DNA of 7,541 nt from contig USJJ01000053.1 of assembly GCA_900554995.1 (NCBI GenBank), positions 1-7,541 of the forward strand. Direction: 5' to 3'. Source of the DNA: an uncultured Ruminococcus sp. GTDB lineage: Bacteria > Bacillota > Clostridia > Oscillospirales > Acutalibacteraceae. The notes beneath the pieces are model-generated. The model did not search any database. It was given only the letters and a program-made list of their open reading frames with translations, and was not told where the DNA came from. How positions within the stretch are numbered: the first letter of the stretch is position 1; every line of letters begins with the position of its first letter. This document shows positions 1-5,829 of the stretch, piece by piece. Made by a program: the position numbers and the translations under genes.

Positions 1-353
1 TGGGGGTCAGCGAGAACGACATAGAAAAGCTCCGTGTTCACGATTGGGCGATTTTTAATTCAGACAGACGGTATTATCAGCGAGTGCAGGAAACAGGTAC
101 ATATCTTGACGAGCTTGCTGAAGATACTACACAGCCCGAAGTCAAAACGGTTGAGGATTTTCTGGACAGTATCGAAAATCAGCACCTCTATCAAGTTTTG
201 ATTAAGGTGGACAGGCTTACATTGCAGATTGCTTTGATGAAGATACAAGGATATTCAACCCGTGAAATTGCGGTGTATCTGGATATTACTGAAAAAGCTG
301 TTTACAGAAGAATGGATAGGCTCAAAGAAAAATTAAAAAAGTTTTTTGAGTAG
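1..353 (+). CDS. Sigma-70 region-4-like HTH regulator, 3' part only
   Basis: The frame is open from the first bases of the window, so the true start lies upstream. The GTG at 84 is only an internal codon, because the reading before it (ending RRYYQRV) continues smoothly into it. About 116 residues are visible, ending in TAG at 351. The C-terminal 60 residues resemble region 4 of small sigma-70-like factors: a helical segment (HLYQVLIKVDRLTLQIALMK), then a helix-turn-helix reading GYSTREIAVYLDITEKAVYRR, then a basic tail rich in lysine. Proteins of this sort are common on clostridial conjugative elements, where they are thought to act as transcription regulators or specialised sigma factors; a role in controlling the element is inferred. 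A strong terminator follows 30 bases after the stop, so it probably ends a transcription unit. It could equally be a plain HTH regulator, since region 2 cannot be seen. Confidence 0.8.
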   Translation, partial: GVSENDIEKLRVHDWAIFNSDRRYYQRVQETGTYLDELAEDTTQPEVKTVEDFLDSIENQHLYQVLIKVDRLTLQIALMKIQGYSTREIAVYLDITEKAVYRRMDRLKEKLKKFFE

Positions 354-382
354 AGGGGAAAATTGAATATTCCCACGGGCTA

Positions 383-423
383 CAGGGTGAGAGGACAAAA
401 AACCTCTTACCCTGTTTTCCTTT
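383..423 (+). terminator. Intrinsic terminator after the sigma-like gene
   Basis: A 12-bp stem, CAGGGTGAGAGG (383-394) with CCTCTTACCCTG (403-414) including one G-U pair, encloses an 8-base A-rich loop and is followed by TTTTCCTTT. It lies 30 bases past the TAG of the regulator and should stop its transcript, isolating the mazF region downstream. Confidence 0.85.
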
Positions 424-808
424 GTGTGGCGAAAACGGGATAGCTCCTTGACAATCGAATACCCATTCGCCAAATACTTTCTCTTTGTGATTGTGATGAG
501 CATAAGCGTGTGCAGCGGTACGCCACGACCTGCCAAGCGGCAGCGAGCGATTGAAAGGTGGTGAGCCTATCTTTACCGACTCAAAATATCGGGCAGCTCC
601 CGATTTCGCCATAACCCACAAAGAGGATAATGATACTCCCGTCCAGTCACAGTCCGAGCGTGAAAAAACCGTCGCAGGCAATGAGGGCGGCTCTGTCAGA
701 ACGACAGTTGGGGTGGAACTCCCGTGGCGTCAGTTCGCTGCTGACCGTTTGGCGACTTCCCATAGCATTTCGGGGTGTCGAGGACAAATTGAAATGCTTC
801 TATCATAT
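424..808. other. Gene-free stretch in the element, function unknown
   Basis: No reading frame here has both a ribosome binding site and recognisable protein content. Longer open frames (551-832 and 630-920 on the + strand, 322-681 on the - strand) overlap each other and look compositional. A 38-codon frame from TTG at 448 to TGA at 562 contains a hydrophobic run (YFLFVIVMSISVC) but has no good ribosome binding site. Short hairpins are present: CTGCC-AAGC-GGCAG at 530-543 and CTGTC-AGAAC-GACAG near 697-711. The stretch is richer in G+C than the recombinase gene. It could hold a non-coding RNA, a transfer origin or a decayed gene; I cannot choose between these from sequence alone. Confidence 0.4.
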
Positions 809-915
809 CAGCCAAACGAAAGTCGGTCATAAGAACAGAGATATTGTTAAGATATTTCCGACCTTAAATACTTCCTTGCGTTTGGCTGCCTACATAGGCA
901 GAACATACCTGCCTA
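809..915 (+). promoter_or_regulatory. Multi-stem leader upstream of mazF with competing hairpins
   Basis: A perfect 10-bp inverted repeat pairs CAGCCAAACG (809-818) with CGTTTGGCTG (879-888), and an inner GTCGG (822-826) pairs with CCGAC (858-862). The right arm overlaps CTGCCTA (886-892), which pairs with TAGGCAG (895-901). That same TAGGCAG can instead pair with a second CTGCCTA at 909-915 across a 7-base loop. The stems are therefore partly mutually exclusive, and the last ends 9 bases before the GGGAGG ribosome binding site of mazF (925-930). No T-run follows, so this is not a simple terminator. A translational control element, a protein-binding operator or a structured RNA would all fit. 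The repeats are seen directly; the function is inferred. Confidence 0.55.
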
Positions 916-939
916 AATAAAATTGGGAGGTCAAACATA

Positions 940-1311
940 ATGGAAAGAAAATTCAAGCGTGGAGATATTTACTACGCAAACTTAAATCCCGTTATCGGCT
1001 CGGAGCAAGGCGGAACAAGACCTGTACTTATCATTTCAAACGATGTCGGTAATAAGCACAGTCCTACGGTCATTGTCGCACCCATCACAAGCCGAATACA
1101 CACCAAAGCAAAATTGCCGACGCATACTTTAATCAATGATTTTGAAGGTTTGGATAAGAACTCAATCATTTTGCTTGAACAGGTAAGAACGATTGATAAG
1201 CAGCGACTAAGGCAGTATTTGGGAATGATACCAGACGATATAGTGGCAAGGGTTGATAAGGCTCTTGCCATTAGTGTTGCATTGGAGAAAATGAAGGCAA
1301 CAGATGTGTAA
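940..1311 (+). CDS. mazF: MazF/PemK-family endoribonuclease toxin, no visible antitoxin
   Basis: The 123-residue product matches the size and layout of MazF/EndoA, a sequence-specific mRNA endonuclease acting in the cytoplasm. The N-terminal [19 protein letters not shown] followed by [10 protein letters not shown] is the family signature. By alignment from memory with B. subtilis MazF, catalytic R25 and T48 correspond to R27 and T50 here (R of TRPVL, T of APITS). The segment [13 protein letters not shown] is also typical. The ATG at 940 has GGGAGG 9 bases upstream. MazF is normally encoded after a MazE antitoxin; here more than 500 bases upstream hold no MazE-like gene, and a terminator at 1350 separates it from the small gene downstream. 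It may be inhibited by an antitoxin elsewhere, restrained by its structured leader, or serve a role in element maintenance. Catalytic residues look intact, so the family call is firm while toxicity is inferred. Confidence 0.92.
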   Translation: MERKFKRGDIYYANLNPVIGSEQGGTRPVLIISNDVGNKHSPTVIVAPITSRIHTKAKLPTHTLINDFEGLDKNSIILLEQVRTIDKQRLRQYLGMIPDDIVARVDKALAISVALEKMKATDV

Positions 1312-1349
1312 AAGGGACGAGAACGATAAATTTGCACATTGGTAAAAAT

Positions 1350-1390
1350 GCGGCTGTATTTCTATAATTTAGAGTACAGCCGCTTGTTTT
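1350..1390 (+). terminator. Intrinsic terminator after mazF
   Basis: GCGGCTGTA (1350-1358) pairs perfectly with TACAGCCGC (1375-1383). The 16-base interior has its own smaller stem, TCTA (1361-1364) with TAGA (1370-1373). TTGTTTT follows directly. It lies 38 bases past the mazF stop and 18 bases before the next start codon's ribosome binding region, so the small downstream gene depends on readthrough or on its own promoter. Confidence 0.8.
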
Positions 1391-1408
1391 ATAGCGGAGG
1401 TACTCATT

Positions 1409-1561
1409 ATGGGAAATGAAAACTATATCCAAAATCCAAAATTGCAAAATGAACAGATGAAAGATGAAAACGAAGTATTTAATTCATTTATCAATGTTAT
1501 GGTGCAGATAGTTGAAAAATACGGAAAGACAGTTTTGCAAGAATTGGATTGTGCTGCGTAA
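1409..1561 (+). CDS. Small 50-residue protein of unknown function
   Basis: An ATG at 1409 follows GGAGG (1396-1400) with 8-base spacing and opens a 50-codon frame ending in TAA at 1559. The product begins MGNENYIQNPKLQNEQ: a polar N-terminal half rich in N, Q, E and K, then an amphipathic, likely helical C-terminal half (FNSFINVMVQIVEKYGKTVL). There is no signal peptide, membrane segment or cysteine motif. I do not recognise a family; it does not look like a MazE antitoxin or a DNA-binding HTH protein. It sits between mazF and the recombinase, 52 bases before the latter, so it may be co-transcribed with the recombinase and could act as an accessory factor such as a directionality factor. That role is only a guess from position. 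The good ribosome binding site and clean codon use make a real gene likely. Confidence 0.7.
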   Translation: MGNENYIQNPKLQNEQMKDENEVFNSFINVMVQIVEKYGKTVLQELDCAA

Positions 1562-1571
1562 GCTACGCAGC
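1553..1571. repeat. Perfect 8-bp inverted repeat over the stop of the 50-residue gene
   Basis: GCTGCGTA (1553-1560) and TACGCAGC (1564-1571) are exact reverse complements around a 3-base AGC loop. The left arm includes the last codons and part of the TAA stop. No T-run follows, so it is a poor terminator. It could be an mRNA processing or attenuation hairpin between the small gene and the recombinase, or a protein-binding palindrome. Confidence 0.6.
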
Positions 1572-1613
1572 CTTACATATCACATTTCCCTATAAAATTA
1601 TGGAGGTGGTACG

Positions 1614-3287
1614 ATGAACAGAGAAGGAAAGAAATGTGTCCTGTATCCGAGAGTAAGTACCGAAATGCAGGTAGACGGATATAGCCTTGAAGGACAAAAA
1701 AACGGATTAAAACGATTTGCTGACCGAGAAGAAATGGAAATTGTCGGTATCTATGAGGATGCAGGTAAATCAGGAAAATCTATTGAAGGACGACCTGCAT
1801 TTAAGAAAATGCTTTCCGATATAAAAAACGGATTGGAGATAGACTATATTCTGGTTTATAAACTTTCCCGTTTCGGAAGAAATGCAGCGGATATTCTAAA
1901 TTCATTAGAGTTTGTACAATCTTATGGAATAAATCTTATTTGTATTGAAGAAGGAATTGACTCGTCACAGACAAGTGGAAAACTTTTAATCTCTGTTTTG
2001 TCTGCGGTTGCAGAAATAGAAAGAGAAAATATCATTGAACAGACAATGAATGGACGGAGAGAAAAAGCACGACAAGGTGGGTGGAATGGTGGATTTGCAC
2101 CATACGGATATTATCTGAAAGACAATCAGCTCTTGATAGAAGAAACGGAAGCTGAAGCAATCAGAATTATATTTGATAAATTTGCTAATTCTGATATAGG
2201 ACTTGGCGGAGTAGCAAAATATCTTAATCTTCAAGGTATAAAGAAGATACCTCGTCAGAACGGCACATTGGAAACTTGGAGCAGTCATTTTATACGGTTG
2301 ATATTAGACAATCCTGTTTATTGTGGAAAGATTGCTTATGGCAGAAGAACACGAGAAAAGGTAAAAGGTACAAAAAATGAATATAAGCAGGTTCATGCAG
2401 AGGATTACATTCTGGAAGATGGACAACATGAAGGAATTATCAGCGAGGAATTGTGGCAAAAGGTTCACGCAAAGCGTATGGCAACAGGAATTAAACAGCC
2501 ATCCAAAATCGGTAAGGATAGGTCACACCTTTTGACGGGGATATTAAAGTGTCCCCTTTGTGGAAGTTCAATGTATACGAACAAACACGCTTGGACAAAT
2601 AAAGATGGCACATACAAAGAGGTTTACTATTATATTTGCGGCAGAAATAAGCAGGAACGAGGACATCATTGTGACTATAAGGCATCTCTGAGAAAAACAG
2701 ATATTGAGCCACTTGTAATTGAAGCTGTTAAGGAATTGGTAAGCGATAAGTATTTTGCAAAAGAGATTGAAAAGCGTATTGGCGTACAGACCGATACAAC
2801 AGCTATTGATAAGGAACTTGCCAATTACGAGAGTAAACTGAAAGAAGTTGATTTGAACAAAGCACGTCTGGAGAGAGAAATTGATAATCTGCCTGTTGAT
2901 ACCCGCTTCAGAGAAAGAAAAATTCACGATATGACTTTAAGACTTGATGCCTTGTATGATACGATTGTAGAGTTGGAAGAACGGATTGAAGATGCAAAGC
3001 TGAGAAAAAGTTCTATCGAAATGGAAACAATCACTCTGGACAATATTTACAAGCTTATGCTGAATTTCGGAAAGCTCTATGATATAATAAGTGACGAGGA
3101 AAAGAAAAGCCTTATTACTTATCTCATAAAAGAAATTCAGATATATCCAAACGGGGAGTCAGAGCAGCCTTTGAAGTCGATAGAGTTTAATTTCCCAATA
3201 TATCGGGATGGTCAAGAGGTAAGGCGGCTTTTGTGGGAAAAAGGTAATACCGTTGAGACTGTTGCGTTATTGGTCAGGAACAAGTGA
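1614..3287 (+). CDS. Large serine recombinase (integrase/excisionase of the element)
   Basis: This 557-residue protein catalyses site-specific integration and excision of the element through a serine-DNA covalent intermediate. The N-terminal resolvase domain (about 7-150) shows YPRVSTEMQ with catalytic Ser15 and Arg13, KLSRFGRN (83-90) with active-site arginines, and AEIERENI (133-140). The Recombinase domain follows at about 155-300, starting at GGFAPYGY. A zinc beta-ribbon comes next, with Cys313, Cys316, Cys342 and Cys353 as likely ligands. A coiled coil spans about 396-465, and a conserved-looking C-terminus reads IYKLMLNFGKLYDIISDEEKKSLITYLI. Length and domain order match TndX- and TnpX-like enzymes of clostridial elements; TnpX is longer. 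The ATG at 1614 has GGAGGTGG just upstream (1602-1609). It is the last gene of the element, so its attachment site should lie just beyond. No truncation or missing catalytic residue is apparent. Confidence 0.95.
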   Translation: MNREGKKCVLYPRVSTEMQVDGYSLEGQKNGLKRFADREEMEIVGIYEDAGKSGKSIEGRPAFKKMLSDIKNGLEIDYILVYKLSRFGRNAADILNSLEFVQSYGINLICIEEGIDSSQTSGKLLISVLSAVAEIERENIIEQTMNGRREKARQGGWNGGFAPYGYYLKDNQLLIEETEAEAIRIIFDKFANSDIGLGGVAKYLNLQGIKKIPRQNGTLETWSSHFIRLILDNPVYCGKIAYGRRTREKVKGTKNEYKQVHAEDYILEDGQHEGIISEELWQKVHAKRMATGIKQPSKIGKDRSHLLTGILKCPLCGSSMYTNKHAWTNKDGTYKEVYYYICGRNKQERGHHCDYKASLRKTDIEPLVIEAVKELVSDKYFAKEIEKRIGVQTDTTAIDKELANYESKLKEVDLNKARLEREIDNLPVDTRFRERKIHDMTLRLDALYDTIVELEERIEDAKLRKSSIEMETITLDNIYKLMLNFGKLYDIISDEEKKSLITYLIKEIQIYPNGESEQPLKSIEFNFPIYRDGQEVRRLLWEKGNTVETVALLVRNK

Positions 3288-3321
3288 TACAACAAGGTAA
3301 ATTTATCCATATCATAAGAAC

Positions 3322-3357
3322 AAGGTGCGAATGTGCGTCGCACCTTTAATTTTTAAT
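3322..3357 (+). terminator. Intrinsic terminator after the recombinase
   Basis: AAGGTGCGA (3322-3330) pairs perfectly with TCGCACCTT (3338-3346) over a 7-base loop, followed by TAATTTTTAATTT. It lies 35 bases beyond the recombinase stop. It would insulate the host operon from element transcription, or it could belong to the host gene that once preceded the insertion site. Confidence 0.88.
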
Positions 3358-3397
3358 TTAAAATGGCAAAAAACATCTATCTTTTCTTGAAACCTTA

Positions 3398-3406
3398 TGT
3401 TATAAT
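3398..3406 (+). promoter_or_regulatory. Extended -10 promoter for the SPFH operon
   Basis: TGTTATAAT (3398-3406) is an exact extended -10 element (TGn before consensus TATAAT). No good -35 sits at the expected distance; TTGAAA at 3387-3392 is too close to pair with this -10. Transcription would start near 3413, giving a leader of about 80 bases before the ATG at 3494. It lies only 111 bases past the recombinase stop, so the mobile element has replaced or displaced whatever lay upstream of this promoter. Confidence 0.6.
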
Positions 3407-3456
3407 CATTTTGTAGATAAAGCATTTTGATTCTACGAGAAACCTTCAGGAGCATA

Positions 3457-3507
3457 ATGAATAAAATTTGTAAAATTGAAAGGAGATTAAACTATGGGCC
3501 TTATTAA
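3457..3507 (+). CDS. Possible 16-codon upstream ORF overlapping the SPFH gene start
   Basis: An ATG at 3457 has AGGAG at 3448-3452, only 4 bases away. It opens 16 codons (MNKICKIERRLNYGPY) that end in TAA at 3505, past the SPFH start at 3494 in another frame. If translated, ribosomes would cover the SPFH ribosome binding site and start, which could couple or restrain its expression. The short spacing and tiny size make chance occurrence quite possible. Confidence 0.22.
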   Translation: MNKICKIERRLNYGPY

Positions 3508-4900
3508 AGCAGGAGCAGGAGCACTCGGCGGAACACTTGCGGATCAGTGGAAAGAATTTTTCTATTGCGAGGCACTTCCGAACGACATAATGATGAGAAA
3601 GGGTGAAAAGCGCACAAGCGGCCGCTCGTCCAACACAAAGGGAAGCGACAACATCATTTCAAACGGTTCGGGCATTGCAGTTGCCGACGGTCAGTGTATG
3701 ATAATCGTTGAACAGGGCAAGATTGTTGAAGTCTGCGCCGAACCCGGTGAATTTACATATGACACATCAACAGAGCCGAGCATTTTCTCGGGCAAGCTCG
3801 GCGACAGCATTAAAGAGACGTTCAAGACTATTGGAAAGCGTTTCACCTTCGGCGGAGACACTGCCAAGGATCAGCGAGTTTACTACTTCAACACCAAGGA
3901 GCTTATCGACAACAAATTCGGAACGCCGAATCCGATTCCGTTCCGTGTTGTTGACTCAAAGATCGGTCTGGATATAGATGTTTCCGTACGCTGCTCGGGC
4001 GTATATTCATATAAAATTGCAGATCCCCTGCTCTTCTATACCAACGTTTGCGGTAATGTCGAGCAGGAATACAGCCGAGACGAGCTCGACGGACAGCTCA
4101 AAACGGAATTCATCAGCGCATTACAGCCGGCTTTCGGAAAGCTCTCCGATATGGAGCTTCGTCCGAACCAGATCGTTTCACACAACACCGACCTTGAAAA
4201 TGCGATGAATACGGCGCTTTCGGCAAAATGGGGTGAGCTGCGTGGCCTTAAGGTTGTAAGCATTGCCCTCGGTTCGGTAACTCTTCCCGACGATGACGCC
4301 GAGATGATCAAGCAGGCGCAGCGCACCGCAATTATGAAAGATCCGACGATGGCAGCGGCAACGCTCGTCGGCGCACAGGCGGACGCAATGAAAGCGGCGG
4401 CATCAAACGAGGCCGGTGCAATGACAGGCTTTATGGGAATGGGAATGGCAATGAATGCAGGCGGCGGAATGAATGCACAAAATCTTTTCGCAATGGGTCA
4501 GCAGCAGGCTGCTCAGCCTCAGTCGGCCACTACACCGACCGCCGACAGCTGGAAATGCTCGTGCGGAGCGACGGCAAGCGGTAAGTTCTGCCCTGAATGC
4601 GGTTCCAAGAAGCCCGAACCCGTACAGGCTGACGCTTGGAAATGCTCATGCGGAGCGACGGCAACAGGAAAATTCTGCCCCGAATGCGGCTCACCGAAAC
4701 CTGCGGTTGACGGCTGGACCTGTGCGTGCGGCACAGTCAACAAGGGCAAGTTCTGCTCAAACTGCGGAGCCAAGAAGCCCGAGGGCGCACCGCTCTACCG
4801 CTGTGACAAGTGCGGATGGGAGCCCGAGGATCCTCATCATCCGCCGAAGTTCTGCCCAGAGTGCGGAGATCCGTTTGACAGCAATGATGTAAAAGGCTAA
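3494..4900 (+). CDS. SPFH (band 7) protein with four C-terminal zinc ribbons, YdjI-like
   Basis: The 468-residue product starts with MGLIKAGAGALGGTLADQWK, the typical opening of the YdjI-type SPFH family (once labelled virion core protein). The SPFH/band 7 domain covers about 25-280 and includes the GQCMIIVEQGKIVEV strand region. A low-complexity linker rich in Ala, Met, Gly and Gln follows (about 285-350). Four zinc ribbons then occur: Cys355/357/366/369, Cys384/386/395/398, Cys410/412/421/424 and Cys437/440/454/457. There is no signal peptide or obvious transmembrane helix, so it is probably a cytoplasmic protein that assembles on the membrane inner face. In B. subtilis the relative YdjI sits with PspA, YdjG and YdjH and supports PspA-linked membrane-stress handling. 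Here YdjG- and YdjH-like genes follow directly. The ATG at 3494 has AGGAG 8 bases upstream. Family assignment is firm; the membrane-stress role is inferred from homologues and neighbours. Confidence 0.9.
   Translation: MGLIKAGAGALGGTLADQWKEFFYCEALPNDIMMRKGEKRTSGRSSNTKGSDNIISNGSGIAVADGQCMIIVEQGKIVEVCAEPGEFTYDTSTEPSIFSGKLGDSIKETFKTIGKRFTFGGDTAKDQRVYYFNTKELIDNKFGTPNPIPFRVVDSKIGLDIDVSVRCSGVYSYKIADPLLFYTNVCGNVEQEYSRDELDGQLKTEFISALQPAFGKLSDMELRPNQIVSHNTDLENAMNTALSAKWGELRGLKVVSIALGSVTLPDDDAEMIKQAQRTAIMKDPTMAAATLVGAQADAMKAAASNEAGAMTGFMGMGMAMNAGGGMNAQNLFAMGQQQAAQPQSATTPTADSWKCSCGATASGKFCPECGSKKPEPVQADAWKCSCGATATGKFCPECGSPKPAVDGWTCACGTVNKGKFCSNCGAKKPEGAPLYRCDKCGWEPEDPHHPPKFCPECGDPFDSNDVKG
4550..4700 (+). 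repeat. Tandem duplication of a zinc-ribbon coding unit (87-bp period)
   Basis: The DNA encoding the first ribbon (from TGGAAATGCTC at 4550) recurs from 4637 with only scattered, mostly silent differences. Both copies encode WKCSCGATA.GKFCPECGS. The offset of 87 bases is exactly 29 codons, which points to a fairly recent in-frame duplication. The third and fourth ribbons (from about 4715 and 4798) are more diverged. Confidence 0.75.
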
Positions 4901-4929
4901 CCGAAAATTAATATCGGGAGGATAAAATT

Positions 4930-5829
4930 TTGAGCGTATTACAGGAATATAAATGTCCTTGCTGCGGCGGAGCCATTGAGTTCGACAGCAAAAGTCAGAA
5001 AATGAAGTGTCCGTACTGCGACACCGAATTTGATGTTGAAACCCTCAAAGGCTATGACGCCGCTTTGAAAAATGATGCAGAGGACAATATGGAATGGGAA
5101 ACCTCCGCAGGCTCCGAGTGGGAAAGCGGAGAAACGGACGGACTCAAAACCTATGTCTGCAAATCCTGCGGCGGAGAGATCGTAGGTGACGAGACAACGG
5201 GCGCAACCTCGTGCCCGTTCTGCGGTAACCCCGTTGTTATGATGGGGCAATTTTCGGGAGCACTCAAACCCGATATAATTGTCCCGTTTAAGCTGGATAA
5301 AAAAGCCGCAAAAGAGGGACTTCAGAAGCATCTTTCGGGAAAAAGACTGTTACCTAAAATATTTAAAAACCAGAATCATATTGACGAGATCAAAGGAATT
5401 TATGTTCCGTTCTGGCTTTTTGACGCCGATGCGGACGCAAGGGTTCGCTACCGTGCAACTTCCGTAAGAATGTGGGAAGACGACGAATATAACTATACCG
5501 AAACAAGCTACTTTGACGTTCACAGGTCAGGAAGCGTAGGCTTTGAAAACGTACCTGTTGACGGTTCCTCAAAGATGCCCGACGATCTTATGGAGTCAAT
5601 CGAGCCGTTCAACATCAATGATGCAGTTGATTTTCAGACTGCATATCTCGCAGGCTATCTTGCCGACAAATACGACGTAACGGCTGACGAGAGCATTGAC
5701 AGAGCGAACGAGAGAATCAAGCGTTCAACCGAGGAGACCTTTGCCTCAACCGTAACGGGCTACAATACTGTTACGACGGAAAATTCAAGCATAAATCTTC
5801 TAAACGGCAAGGCAAAATATGCCCTCTAA
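4930..5829 (+). CDS. Two-zinc-ribbon protein, YdjG-like, cut short by an in-frame stop
   Basis: Start is TTG at 4930 with GGGAGG 8 bases upstream, 29 bases after the SPFH stop, so the two are probably co-transcribed. The 299 residues before the stop hold two zinc ribbons: Cys9/12/27/30 (YKCPCCGG, MKCPYCDTEF) and Cys77/80/95/98 (CKSCGGE, SCPFCGN). A globular domain of unknown fold follows, with IVPFKLDKKAA (117-127) and GIYVPFWLFDAD (156-167), which is typical of this family and of B. subtilis YdjG. The frame meets TAA at codon 300 in the middle of a conserved-looking segment (YAL-stop-PVWILN). It then remains open for 64 further codons that carry the only clear transmembrane helix. The protein as encoded would be soluble and probably impaired in membrane docking. 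Alternatives are stop readthrough, or an error in the sequence. Confidence 0.8.
   Translation: MSVLQEYKCPCCGGAIEFDSKSQKMKCPYCDTEFDVETLKGYDAALKNDAEDNMEWETSAGSEWESGETDGLKTYVCKSCGGEIVGDETTGATSCPFCGNPVVMMGQFSGALKPDIIVPFKLDKKAAKEGLQKHLSGKRLLPKIFKNQNHIDEIKGIYVPFWLFDADADARVRYRATSVRMWEDDEYNYTETSYFDVHRSGSVGFENVPVDGSSKMPDDLMESIEPFNINDAVDFQTAYLAGYLADKYDVTADESIDRANERIKRSTEETFASTVTGYNTVTTENSSINLLNGKAKYAL

Larger units (their letters stand above)
1..3360. mobile_element. Terminal part of an ICE/IME carrying a large serine recombinase (outer end approximate)
   Basis: This stretch groups a sigma-70 region-4-like regulator, an orphan MazF-type toxin, a 50-residue unknown protein and a large serine recombinase, all on the + strand. 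Such sets are typical of conjugative or mobilisable elements in Bacillota. Its base composition is visibly richer in A+T than the genes from 3494 onward. The recombinase is the last gene, which is the usual position of an integrase beside its attachment site. The element continues to the left of the window; no relaxase, coupling protein or conjugation gene is visible here, so ICE and IME cannot be told apart. The right boundary is inferred to lie between the recombinase stop (3287) and the host promoter near 3400. No duplicated att core could be checked because the other end is outside the window. Confidence 0.72.

Noticed and set aside
448..564. A 38-codon frame from TTG with a hydrophobic segment, possibly a small membrane peptide
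   Set aside because: The start has no convincing ribosome binding site and no homologue comes to mind. Conservation data would be needed before calling it.
322..681. Minus-strand frames of 119 and 67 codons
   Set aside because: They cross the sigma-like gene's end and a strong terminator hairpin, lack ribosome binding sites and show no family features.
551..832. Open frame of 93 codons on the + strand from a TTG
   Set aside because: No ribosome binding site at proper distance, no recognisable motif, and it overlaps another equally long frame (630-920) and the mazF leader repeats. Treated as compositional.
630..920. Open frame of 96 codons on the + strand running into the mazF leader
   Set aside because: No ribosome binding site, unusual composition, and it covers the inverted repeats at 809-915, which are better explained as regulatory structure.
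3387..3406. TTGAAA at 3387 as the -35 for TATAAT at 3401
   Set aside because: The spacer is only 8 bases. The extended -10 (TGn before TATAAT) explains the promoter better.
4550..4863. Repeated unit considered as a CRISPR-like or other regularly spaced array
   Set aside because: The repeats are in-frame coding units for zinc ribbons with no variable spacers, so they are a protein domain repeat.
4473..4892. A 139-codon frame inside the SPFH gene, rich in Ala and Arg
   Set aside because: It is an out-of-frame reading of the repeated zinc-ribbon region. The cysteine pattern in the main frame is decisive.
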